From Spirochaetota bacterium (GTDB lineage Bacteria; Spirochaetota; UBA4802; UBA5550): 33,362 bases of DNA. Position numbers and translations under genes: made by a program. The stretch lies in assembly GCA_022709405.1 (NCBI GenBank), contig JAKLIV010000025.1, forward strand, positions 1-33,362. Direction: 5' to 3'. Positions within the stretch are counted from its first letter, which is position 1. Each line of letters starts with the position of its first letter. Below are positions 1-6,861 of this stretch, piece after piece. Below the pieces are notes generated by a model that saw nothing but the letters and a program-made list of their open reading frames with translations, did not search any database and was not told where the DNA came from.

Positions 1-2795
1 AAATCCAGGAGGACTCCGGCGATGTTTTCTTTTTCAGCGGCGAGAATGGCGACGCCGTCTTTGCCGTTGTCTGCGGTGACAACAGAATAACCGCACAGCT
101 CGAGCATTCCCCGCGAAATCTTCAGCAGCGGCCCCTCATCGTCGATGACGAGAATCTTTCCTTCTCCAGGGACTATCCCCTCCCTGGCCGAGGGCCGAAC
201 GTTCCCTTCGGTATCGCCGCAGTAAACGGGAAGATACACCGAAAACGTAGAGCCACGGCCCGGCTCAGAGCTGACATCGATGAACCCGCGGTGCTGCCGC
301 ACGATGCCGTACGCGATGGCAAGGCCCAGTCCGGTCCCGTCGCCGGTCTCCTTTGTGGTGAAAAACGGATCAAAGATGTTCCGCATGATTTCGTCGCTCA
401 TACCGATACCGGTGTCGCTGACCGTTATGCGCGCGTAAGTCTCTCCCGCAGTCAGGCCCGTATTCCCCGCCGCGGAATTACCGTCGAACACAACCTCATC
501 CGCCGCGACCCTGAGCGCGCCGCCGTGCCTCTCGCCGTCTCCCCGCATGATGGTCATGGCGTGGGAGGCGTTGACGCACAGGTTGAGGATCACCTGCTCG
601 ATCTGCACCGGGTCTGCGAGCACGCGCACCGGGTCGCCGCAGACAGAAAAATCTATCTCGACCGATTTCGGCAGGCTGTTCCTGCACAGGCTGATTACAT
701 GCTTTACCGAAAGATTGACGTCCACCGGGGCGAGCTTCAGCTCGCTTTTACGCGAGAGGGTCAGGAGCTGCCGTATCATCTCCGCTGCGCGTCGGGACGA
801 TTCCATTGCGGTCTCGATATATTTCAGCACCGCCTCTTTCTGAATCTCGCCCTCTTCCAGCAGAAGCAGCTCCATCATGTTTATGCTGCCCATGATTGCT
901 CCCAGCATGTTGTTGAAATCGTGGGCGATTCCCCCGGCAAGCGTGCCTACCGCCTCCATTTTCTGCGCCTGAATCAGGTGCTGGTGCGTGCGCTCCCGCT
1001 CGGCCTCCGCGGATTTCCGGGCGGTAATATCCAGGGCGATCGCGGCAATCCTGGAGACTTTCCCTGCTTCATTGAGCGCGGGATGGATGTAGACGATGTA
1101 GTCCCGGCCGTTGTGGTTTTCTTCAAACACCGCGGACTGGCCGTCAGCGAAGCACCTGTCGAAGTGATAAAACGAGCGGTTCATCACATCAGGTGGAAAC
1201 AGGTCGAATACCCTGCGGCCGATGACTTCATTTTTATCCCTGCCCAGCATCAGGCAAAGCGCGGTGTTGACCACGAGTATCCTCCTCTCATCGTCGATGA
1301 GAAAGCCGGGGTCGGGCAGCGCGTTGACGAACGATTCGAGCGTCGCCCGGCTCTCGCGCAGGGTGTCTTCGGCAATGCGGCGCTCATGGATGTCGGTGAT
1401 GATCCCGCTCGCGCCCATAAAGATGCCATTCTCGATGCGGCTGCGGCTGGAGCTCTGGACCCATCGAAATGCTCCCGAAGGCGAAACGATGCGGTAATCG
1501 AGCGGATTTTCAATGCCGTTTGAAAGCGCTCCGAAACGTCCGGCAACCTCAGTCCTGTCATCGGGATGGATGAACTCCAGAAAATTCCTGCCGATGACGC
1601 GATCGGGATCGAACTCGCCGAAACGCCTGATGCTCGGGCTCATGTATGTGATGCAGCCTTGCGGATCAATGCTGAAAACGGCTTCAGATATGTTTTCGAC
1701 CAGGTTACGGTACTGTTTCTCGCTCTCTTTAAGGGCCTCTCCGGCCTCGACCTGGTCAGTGACATCGATTGCAAAACCCTCGACCGCAGCCGGTTTCTCG
1801 TCCCCGTTCAGCACGAGCACCAGCCGCAGGTCGACCCACTTGCGCTGTCCCGATTTATGGATGACCGGAAAACGGATGAAAGGCGCGCCCCTGCTATCGA
1901 GGAACTCCGCCCAGAATTTCCCCACCCTGGGCCTCCAGTCCGCGGGAACAAGTTCACGCATTATCTCACGCGCAGACTCGGCCTCGTTGAACGGATAGCC
2001 GGTGATGTGCCGGGTCCTGGCGTTCGCATATTCCACGCGCAGAGAATCAAGGGAGAGCCTGAAAACTGCGGCAGGCGCGTTTTCCATGATCCGCCGGATG
2101 AACGACTCCTTGCGCGAAATCTCCTCTTCTGATCGGATCAGCTCCTCGTTCTGGGCCTCGAACTCCTCGTTCGTGGCCTCCAGTTCCTCCATCGCCGCCT
2201 GAACCTCCTGCTTTCCCTTCCGCTCTTTTTCCAGGGAAAAGCTCATACGTGTGATAATAAGCCCGACCGGCAGGGCCACGAGCAGCGACAGCAGCGATGA
2301 ATTGAGCGTGAACATGATCCAGTTGTGCAGCCCGTCATGAGAGACCCTCGCCCAGGCGGGATTTCCGGGAACCAGAAAAACATACCCTGCAATCAGTAAC
2401 ACGGCATTGACCGCAACCGATATGACCGCCTGACGTACTCCCATGAAAATCGAGACCATCACCACGCACGACAGCATCCATACCGGCCTTGCATAATCGG
2501 GCCCGAGCACGATGAAAAAAGAAATTGTCATGCAATAAATGGCCGTTATCCAGAACAATATCCCGATGCGGTGGCCTATCCGGGGAAAAAAACTGCGAAT
2601 GAGCAGGAGCATCCAGAAAATCACGTCGAGCACGATTATCGAATAGTATTCCCTTGCGATATATGTCGGCAGAAAAGCCATGACCGAAACAGGAAAGAGA
2701 AACACAAAAACCGCTGTCAGAAGATCGAGAAGCCACCTTCTCAGACTTTCGAGATCGTCAAGGTCGCGGTATCTTTTAATCAGGCCGGAGAACAT
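1..2795 (-). CDS. Hybrid sensor histidine kinase, membrane-anchored, three PAS domains (3' end outside window)
   Basis: The reading frame is open from ATG 2795 to the window edge (931 codons), so the C-terminus is missing. In order it shows about six hydrophobic segments (residues ~20-185), a Glu-rich coiled coil (~195-220), and three PAS domains (~228-345, 355-475, 480-595). The HisKA H-box GGIAHDFNNML follows with His625, then a HATPase domain with N-box (ILNLCVNASHAM), DTGIGMS and GDGTGLGLAI, and a receiver domain from ~880 starting ILVIDDEGP. The last readable codon, Asp931 in GVLLD, is probably the receiver phospho-acceptor. GGAGG sits 9 nt before the start. The protein should autophosphorylate at His625 and pass phosphate to its own receiver; the signal is unknown. 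It is transcribed divergently from the lipoprotein gene at 3052. Confidence 0.93.
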   Translation of the reverse strand, partial: MFSGLIKRYRDLDDLESLRRWLLDLLTAVFVFLFPVSVMAFLPTYIAREYYSIIVLDVIFWMLLLIRSFFPRIGHRIGILFWITAIYCMTISFFIVLGPDYARPVWMLSCVVMVSIFMGVRQAVISVAVNAVLLIAGYVFLVPGNPAWARVSHDGLHNWIMFTLNSSLLSLLVALPVGLIITRMSFSLEKERKGKQEVQAAMEELEATNEEFEAQNEELIRSEEEISRKESFIRRIMENAPAAVFRLSLDSLRVEYANARTRHITGYPFNEAESAREIMRELVPADWRPRVGKFWAEFLDSRGAPFIRFPVIHKSGQRKWVDLRLVLVLNGDEKPAAVEGFAIDVTDQVEAGEALKESEKQYRNLVENISEAVFSIDPQGCITYMSPSIRRFGEFDPDRVIGRNFLEFIHPDDRTEVAGRFGALSNGIENPLDYRIVSPSGAFRWVQSSSRSRIENGIFMGASGIITDIHERRIAEDTLRESRATLESFVNALPDPGFLIDDERRILVVNTALCLMLGRDKNEVIGRRVFDLFPPDVMNRSFYHFDRCFADGQSAVFEENHNGRDYIVYIHPALNEAGKVSRIAAIALDITARKSAEAERERTHQHLIQAQKMEAVGTLAGGIAHDFNNMLGAIMGSINMMELLLLEEGEIQKEAVLKYIETAMESSRRAAEMIRQLLTLSRKSELKLAPVDVNLSVKHVISLCRNSLPKSVEIDFSVCGDPVRVLADPVQIEQVILNLCVNASHAMTIMRGDGERHGGALRVAADEVVFDGNSAAGNTGLTAGETYARITVSDTGIGMSDEIMRNIFDPFFTTKETGDGTGLGLAIAYGIVRQHRGFIDVSSEPGRGSTFSVYLPVYCGDTEGNVRPSAREGIVPGEGKILVIDDEGPLLKISRGMLELCGYSVVTADNGKDGVAILAAEKENIAGVLLD

Positions 2796-3051
2796 GATTC
2801 GGATCCTCCATCATCGCGCGGAATTAGCTACCGGACCGTAATCAAAGCGGCCCTGAAAGCGTTACCATGATAGCACCGGAGAATTATTTTTTAAAGTAAA
2901 ATATGCCGCATAACCGGATATATTCCCTGAATTTTGCACTATCCCGGGCATGTCCGGGTAATAAATTTATGTTGATTAATTCGCGCGGAGCTTATACAGA
3001 TTAATAATTCTGACTGATTTCGACCATATCATCAAAATAATGGAGGCTATC

Positions 3052-4287
3052 ATGAACCTGAAATCAACGCTCGGCATTATGTTATTGTGTTTCGTGTGCC
3101 TGTATCCGCTGACAGGATGCGATGACGGCAGTTCAGACGATAAAGACACATCTCTTAAATGGGATAAAATCGACTGGCGCACCGCCGATAACGGAGCCTA
3201 TGCGGATTTCACCTATAACGATCTGGCGCCATCCTGCTCGAACGCTCCCGGCACAACTTCAAGTGAATTCTATTTCTTCGCGCGCGGCGGAGATACTGAA
3301 AACCTGGTCATATACTTCGAGGGCGGCGGCGCGTGCTGGCACACCAACAACTGCATAACCGCAACGGCATACACCAAGCAGATAACCCAGACCGCCGACA
3401 ACCTCAACGCTTCGACAGCCGGCACCGGCACCGTCAACGGCATCATCGACTATACCGAAGAAAGCAACCCGTTCAAGGACTGGGACATGGTGTACATCCC
3501 CTACTGCACCGGCGACCTCGCCTGGGGTGCGACCGACACCGAGTATACCGGCGACACCATACGCCACCGCGGGCACGTCAACTTTCAGCTCGTGCTGGCG
3601 TGGCTTAAGAACCACTATGATTCACCTGAAAACATCCTGGTGTGCGGCACCAGCGCCGGGGCCTTCAGCGCCCCGTTCAACTTTCCCTATATCAGGGAGT
3701 CCTTTCCTGACTCGCAATTCTATCTCATCGGCGATTCGGGCATCGGCGTTGTCTCGGATGATTTCAACAGCAACTCAAGTTACGGCGTGGTGAGCTGGGA
3801 CATCCAGGTCCCCACGACTGACAGCCTGCCCGACGGGTCGACCTTCGATGATTTCGACGGCGTTGAAATATCCAGCATCACCATGGACGACATCTATATT
3901 GCCCTCGCCAACCATTACGACGACGTTGTCGTCGCGGAGTACACCACCAGATACGACACCACCATGACCATGTTCTACAACATGATGCTGAACATCGACA
4001 CCCCTGCCAACTGGCTTGATTATGACGGGGTTTGGTGCGACTGGGTCGACCAGATGGAAACCATCCTTGACACTGAAACAATGGGCATCACAGCCGGTAA
4101 CTTCCACTACTACATCGCTCCCGGGTCCGCCCACACCATTCTGATGAAGGAGGGCCTGTACACCACGACATCGGACGGCACTGCCCTGATCGACTGGATC
4201 ACCGCAATGGTGGAAGGCACTGACGGGTTTGAAAACGTCGAATGCACGGATTGCGATAAACCGTCGACATGTCCTGACTGCGAATAA
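3052..4287 (+). CDS. Pectinacetylesterase/Notum-family lipoprotein hydrolase
   Basis: This is a 411-aa protein with a lipoprotein signal (LTGC, Cys23, followed by DDGSS). It carries family marks of the pectinacetylesterase/Notum alpha/beta hydrolases: the oxyanion-loop motif GGGACW, the motif YIPYCTGDLAWG, the nucleophile elbow CGTSAGAF with Ser201, and a late catalytic His361 in GSAHT. The Ser-His distance of 160 residues is like that I recall for Notum. It probably deacylates an ester-linked substrate at the cell surface or in the periplasm; the substrate cannot be read from sequence, and pectin is only the family name. The C-terminus is Cys-rich (four Cys in the last ~15 residues). ATG 3052 is chosen over ATG 3040 because GGAGG (3042-3046) lies 5 nt before it and overlaps the earlier codon. 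Confidence 0.85.
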   Translation: MNLKSTLGIMLLCFVCLYPLTGCDDGSSDDKDTSLKWDKIDWRTADNGAYADFTYNDLAPSCSNAPGTTSSEFYFFARGGDTENLVIYFEGGGACWHTNNCITATAYTKQITQTADNLNASTAGTGTVNGIIDYTEESNPFKDWDMVYIPYCTGDLAWGATDTEYTGDTIRHRGHVNFQLVLAWLKNHYDSPENILVCGTSAGAFSAPFNFPYIRESFPDSQFYLIGDSGIGVVSDDFNSNSSYGVVSWDIQVPTTDSLPDGSTFDDFDGVEISSITMDDIYIALANHYDDVVVAEYTTRYDTTMTMFYNMMLNIDTPANWLDYDGVWCDWVDQMETILDTETMGITAGNFHYYIAPGSAHTILMKEGLYTTTSDGTALIDWITAMVEGTDGFENVECTDCDKPSTCPDCE

Positions 4288-4295
4288 TTTATATT

Positions 4296-4339
4296 GTGAC
4301 ACCCGGGCCGCCGCTACCAGGCGGCCCGAATTTTGTCAC
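4296..4339 (+). terminator. Rho-independent-type terminator after the pectinacetylesterase gene
   Basis: A perfect 8-bp stem GGGCCGCC (4305-4312) / GGCGGCCC (4320-4327) with a 7-nt loop is followed by GAATTTT. The flanks GTGAC (4296-4300) and GTCAC (4335-4339) can also pair. It starts 17 nt after the stop codon at 4287. Confidence 0.75.
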
Positions 4340-4448
4340 GAGAAAAATCCGCCATCTGTGGCCCGGATGCTGTTCACAAGCTGACCGGCTTCATGCCGCC
4401 GCTTTCCTCATCCCCCTATGATCCTGAAAAATCCTTGACGCGCCGCAC

Positions 4449-4473
4449 CGGATGCATGATCACAGTGCATCCG
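4449..4473. promoter_or_regulatory. Perfect inverted repeat upstream of the MFS gene (putative operator)
   Basis: CGGATGCA (4449-4456) and TGCATCCG (4466-4473) form a perfect 8-bp inverted repeat around a 9-nt centre that itself contains TGATCA. The right arm ends 19 nt before the MFS start codon. There is no T-tract after it, so a protein-binding site or a leader hairpin is likelier than a terminator. Confidence 0.5.
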
Positions 4474-4492
4474 AAACTTGCCGGAATGCATC

Positions 4493-5668
4493 ATGAAAAA
4501 AACCCTAAACAGAATCCCGGGCCTGCCCAGGGACTTCGTCCTGTTCATCATGGCCGTGGCCCTCTTCGGCTTTTCGCAGAGCATAGTCAACGCGGTGTTC
4601 AACAACTATCTCAGCGAGTCCTTTTCGCTTGGCAACCTCCAGAGGGGGATGCTCGAGCTCCCGCGCGAGCTGCCCGGCTTCCTGGTCATATTTTTCTCGG
4701 CCGCCTTTTTTTTCCTGAGCGGCAGAAGGCTCGCGGCGCTGGCGAACCTTCTGGCCGCCGCCGGCATCATGCTGATCGGGGTGTTCCCGGGCGGACTGTC
4801 GCTCATGCTGGTGTGGCTTTTCATTTTCAGTTCGGGTCTGCACATCTTCCTGCCGCTGAACCAGTCGATAGGCATGGAATTCGCCGTTCCCGGAAAGGCG
4901 GGTAAAAGGCTCGGCCAGCTCACCGGGGCGATGAACTTCGCCGCTATCGCCGGCAGCTTCCTCATCTTCGCGGGATTCAAATACCTCGGGTTCGACTTTC
5001 TGATTTCGTTCTGCCTGGCGGCCGCCGGTTTTATCGCGGCAGCGGTGTGCCTTTTCGTCATGAAACCCGACGAGCCGCGTCCGGCGCTCACCAACTTCAC
5101 ACTGAGGCGCGAGTACGGCCTCTACTACTGGCTCACCATTCTGTACGGCACACGCAAGCAGATATTCCTCACCTTCGCCCCCTGGGTCCTGGTCACGGTG
5201 TTCAACCAGAAGACCGAAATCCTCGCGACCCTGCTCACCGTGGGCGGGATCATCGGCATATTCTTCAATCCCCTGCTCGGCAGGGCGATCGACCGGATGG
5301 GCGAGCGTTTCATCCTCATGGCCGAGGCCGTCATCCTCATCGTCATCTGCCTGGGCTACGGCTTCTCGCGCAGCCTGGTCGGGGAAAAACCGGCACTGGT
5401 GATCGTGTCCGTGTGCTTCATCATCGACCAGCTTCTCATGTCGGTGAGCATGGCGCGCGCGACCTACATGAAAAAGATCGCGGTCAGGCCCGAGGACGTG
5501 TCGCAGACGCTCGCCATGGGCGTCACCATAGACCATATCTTCTCAATAAGCATCGCGCTGGTGAGCGGGATTATATGGATGAAGCTCGGGTACCAGTATG
5601 TGTTTCTTCTGGGCGCGGTCATCGCATCGGTGAACCTGGTATCTGCGTCGAGGATCAGGACATCATGA
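4493..5668 (+). CDS. Major facilitator superfamily transporter
   Basis: This 391-aa protein is nearly all hydrophobic, with about 12 predicted membrane segments in two halves and a central cytoplasmic loop near residues 190-215. Between segments 2 and 3 there is a short basic turn (SGRRLA) where MFS proteins have their A-motif, and a matching loop in the second half reads NPLLGRAIDRMGER. This fits a secondary transporter of the inner membrane; the substrate is not predictable. A TTG start at 4478 would add five residues, but ATG 4493 is preferred; its ribosome site (GGA) is weak. It stands alone on the plus strand between a terminator and a kinase relic, with an inverted repeat just upstream that may control it. 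Confidence 0.85.
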   Translation: MKKTLNRIPGLPRDFVLFIMAVALFGFSQSIVNAVFNNYLSESFSLGNLQRGMLELPRELPGFLVIFFSAAFFFLSGRRLAALANLLAAAGIMLIGVFPGGLSLMLVWLFIFSSGLHIFLPLNQSIGMEFAVPGKAGKRLGQLTGAMNFAAIAGSFLIFAGFKYLGFDFLISFCLAAAGFIAAAVCLFVMKPDEPRPALTNFTLRREYGLYYWLTILYGTRKQIFLTFAPWVLVTVFNQKTEILATLLTVGGIIGIFFNPLLGRAIDRMGERFILMAEAVILIVICLGYGFSRSLVGEKPALVIVSVCFIIDQLLMSVSMARATYMKKIAVRPEDVSQTLAMGVTIDHIFSISIALVSGIIWMKLGYQYVFLLGAVIASVNLVSASRIRTS

Positions 5669-5673
5669 AGGAC

Positions 5674-5835
5674 TCATGAAAGCGCGAAGGACAAAGTAAA
5701 CACCGATCCTCCCTCGTTGCGGATTTCGAATTTTCCCCCGAGCTGTTTTGCAAGCATGTCGGCATGCATCAGTCCCGTCTCATGAATCAATGAAATGTCC
5801 CGGACGATTGTCATCCCCCCAGGGGTATCCCGTGA
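5674..5835 (-). pseudogene. Decayed C-terminal tail of a histidine kinase (HATPase end)
   Basis: On the minus strand a short open frame ends at a stop at 5676-5674 and reads GLMHADMLAKQLGGKFEI, then RNEGGSVFTLSF. This matches the last helix and two strands of HisKA_2-type kinase ATPase domains (compare the kinase ending at 25040: GMMLVKMLTEQLNG, then SIRNDNGTKSVIRF). Just upstream it reads GGMTIVRD, like the strand before the N-G1 box, but the DNGIGL segment is missing and an in-frame TAA lies at 5838-5836. No start region, H-box or N-box remains. It lies tail-to-tail with the MFS gene, 5 nt away, and abuts the promoter of the DtxR-type gene. It is probably the remnant of a deleted kinase gene. 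Confidence 0.6.
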
Positions 5836-5844
5836 TTAAATCTG

Positions 5845-5873
5845 TTGACAAAATTAGGTTTATCTAATAAATT
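5845..5873 (+). promoter_or_regulatory. Promoter of the DtxR-type gene with embedded DtxR-like operator
   Basis: A perfect -35 TTGACA (5845-5850) and a -10 candidate TAAATT (5868-5873) are 17 bp apart. Between them lies ATTAG-GTTTAT-CTAAT (5853-5868), a perfect 5-bp inverted repeat. Its core TTAGGTTTATCTAA resembles the known DtxR box core TTAGGTTAGCCTAA. A repressor bound here would cover the promoter of the gene at 5901, which encodes such a repressor, so autoregulation is a direct inference. Confidence 0.65.
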
Positions 5874-5900
5874 TAACTTCTGAACACACGGGAGAAAACG

Positions 5901-6380
5901 ATGGACCAGAACAGCCGCAGGGAGCTCATCAGCGACACGGGCCTTACTTCGAACATGGAGGATTATATCGAGACGATCTGGGTCCTGTCCATGCAGAAAA
6001 AAGTCGTAAGAGTCAAGGACATCGCGGCCGATCTCGACATCAAGATGCCGAGCGTTTCGGCGGCGCTGAACAAGCTCAAGGAGATGGGCCTCATAGATTA
6101 TGAAAAATACGGATTCATCGAGCTGACCGAAAAAGGAAAATCCCTCGCCCAGAAGGTCTACGGCCGCCATTCATGCCTGAAAAATTTCTTCAGCGAAGTC
6201 CTGGGCCTCGATATAAACATGGCGAACGACGAGGCATGCAGGGCCGAGCATGTTCTATCACCGGAGGTCTGCGTTAAAATGGGCCGTCTGCTCGATTTCT
6301 ATTCGGTTGAACGAAGCAGGGGCAGCGAATGGGTCGCAAAGCTCCAGAGCCACCTCAAGAAGACTAAAAATCCGGATTAA
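5901..6380 (+). CDS. DtxR/MntR-family metal-dependent transcriptional repressor
   Basis: This 159-aa protein has a winged-helix N-terminus of the DtxR/MntR type: MEDYIETIWVL, VRVKDIAADLDIKMPSVS, LKEMGLIDYEKYGFIELTEKG. A dimerisation and metal-site helix pair follows: YGRHSCLKNFFSEVLG and DEACRAEHVLSPE. The His and Glu residues of those helices are where family members bind Fe2+ or Mn2+. The length suits the short MntR-like branch without a C-terminal SH3 domain. It probably senses iron or manganese and represses uptake genes; which metal cannot be told. The gene stands alone; its target genes are not adjacent, but its own promoter holds a matching palindrome. ATG 5901 has GGAG 8 nt upstream. 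Confidence 0.85.
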   Translation: MDQNSRRELISDTGLTSNMEDYIETIWVLSMQKKVVRVKDIAADLDIKMPSVSAALNKLKEMGLIDYEKYGFIELTEKGKSLAQKVYGRHSCLKNFFSEVLGLDINMANDEACRAEHVLSPEVCVKMGRLLDFYSVERSRGSEWVAKLQSHLKKTKNPD

Positions 6381-6385
6381 AAAAA

Positions 6386-6407
6386 GTCCGCGCTTTACGA
6401 CGCGGAC
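6386..6407 (-). terminator. Terminator for the 58-aa gene (minus strand)
   Basis: The stem GTCCGCG (6386-6392) / CGCGGAC (6401-6407) has an 8-nt loop. Read on the minus strand it is followed by seven T residues, the classic intrinsic pattern. It lies 72 nt past the stop of the small minus-strand gene and just after the stop of the convergent DtxR-type gene, which lacks a T-tract on its own side. Confidence 0.75.
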
Positions 6408-6479
6408 CTCCACACGCTCATTCGAGATTGAACACCCGGATCACCGGAATTGATGATACCGTTCCTCCATGAAACAAGC

Positions 6480-6656
6480 TCAGTTCAGGTTGCTGATCTT
6501 CTTGAGCAGCGCCTCCGCAGCCTGTTCCTCTTCCTCGAGTTTTTCCCTGTAATCACGGATCCTGCTGTGGCGAATCCCCACCATCGCTTCGCCGATGAAC
6601 TGGTGCAGCAGGGTTTTCATGAGTTCTTTCTCGTTGGGAGTCATTGACAGTTCCAT
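6480..6656 (-). CDS. Small hypothetical helical protein, 58 aa
   Basis: I do not recognise this protein. ATG 6656 is preceded by AGGAGG with a 5-nt spacer, an excellent ribosome site, and the frame ends with TGA at 6482-6480. The protein begins MELSMTPNEKELMKTLLHQF and its second half (RDYREKLEEEEQAAEALLKK) is highly charged and almost certainly alpha-helical, perhaps a coiled coil. No signal peptide, membrane segment or Cys is present. A consensus -10 box, a structured leader and a strong intrinsic terminator bracket it, so it looks like a complete monocistronic gene and not a chance frame. It could be a small regulatory or scaffold protein; no function can be assigned. Confidence 0.75.
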   Translation of the reverse strand: MELSMTPNEKELMKTLLHQFIGEAMVGIRHSRIRDYREKLEEEEQAAEALLKKISNLN

Positions 6657-6659
6657 AGA

Positions 6660-6763
6660 GACCTCCTCTCACTGGGTGATCTTGTGAGTCCCTGATCGCG
6701 GGGAACGGCCGAGGGTGAAGAAGCCCCTGGAGCCGAGCCGCAGCCGATCAGCCAGGAACCCAT
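6660..6763 (-). ncRNA. Structured 5' leader upstream of the 58-aa gene (candidate cis-regulatory RNA)
   Basis: On the minus strand, a perfect TATAAT (6770-6765) is followed by about 100 nt of leader before the 58-aa gene. Within it CTGATCG (6751-6745) pairs with CGATCAG (6698-6692), and the flanking TCC and GGA extend the stem. The enclosed ~46 nt is GC-rich and contains further pairings, for example AGGG/CCCT around a 9-nt loop. I do not recognise it as a known riboswitch class. It may also be an ordinary leader or a small RNA that reads into the gene. Confidence 0.4.
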
Positions 6764-6764
6764 C

Positions 6765-6770
6765 ATTATA
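6765..6770 (-). promoter_or_regulatory. Consensus -10 box for the 58-aa gene
   Basis: The minus strand reads TATAAT exactly. No good -35 hexamer is found 16-18 bp upstream (the region reads CCGTTC), so the promoter is only half supported. The expected start falls near 6759-6757, at the foot of the leader stem. Confidence 0.45.
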
Positions 6771-6826
6771 TAATCAAAATACCACATGAACGGATTTTTT
6801 TCAATACTTCAAAAAAAATCCAACGA

Positions 6827-6850
6827 TAAAAAAAGGGGCCTGCCGGCCCC
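6827..6850 (-). terminator. Intrinsic terminator of fusA
   Basis: On the minus strand GGGGCC (6850-6845), loop GGCA, GGCCCC (6840-6835) is followed by a run of seven T (from 6834). It starts 11 nt after the fusA stop codon. Confidence 0.85.
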
Positions 6851-6861
6851 TGTTCGCTTCA

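Noticed and set aside
291..1523. 410-codon plus-strand frame opposite the hybrid kinase
   Set aside because: It lies antisense to a kinase with all expected motifs, has no recognisable domain and is His/Asp/Arg-rich as antisense frames of GC-rich genes are.
4505..5536. 343-codon minus-strand frame opposite the MFS gene
   Set aside because: It is extremely rich in Glu, His, Asp and Gln with no fold-like pattern; it is the shadow of a membrane protein gene.
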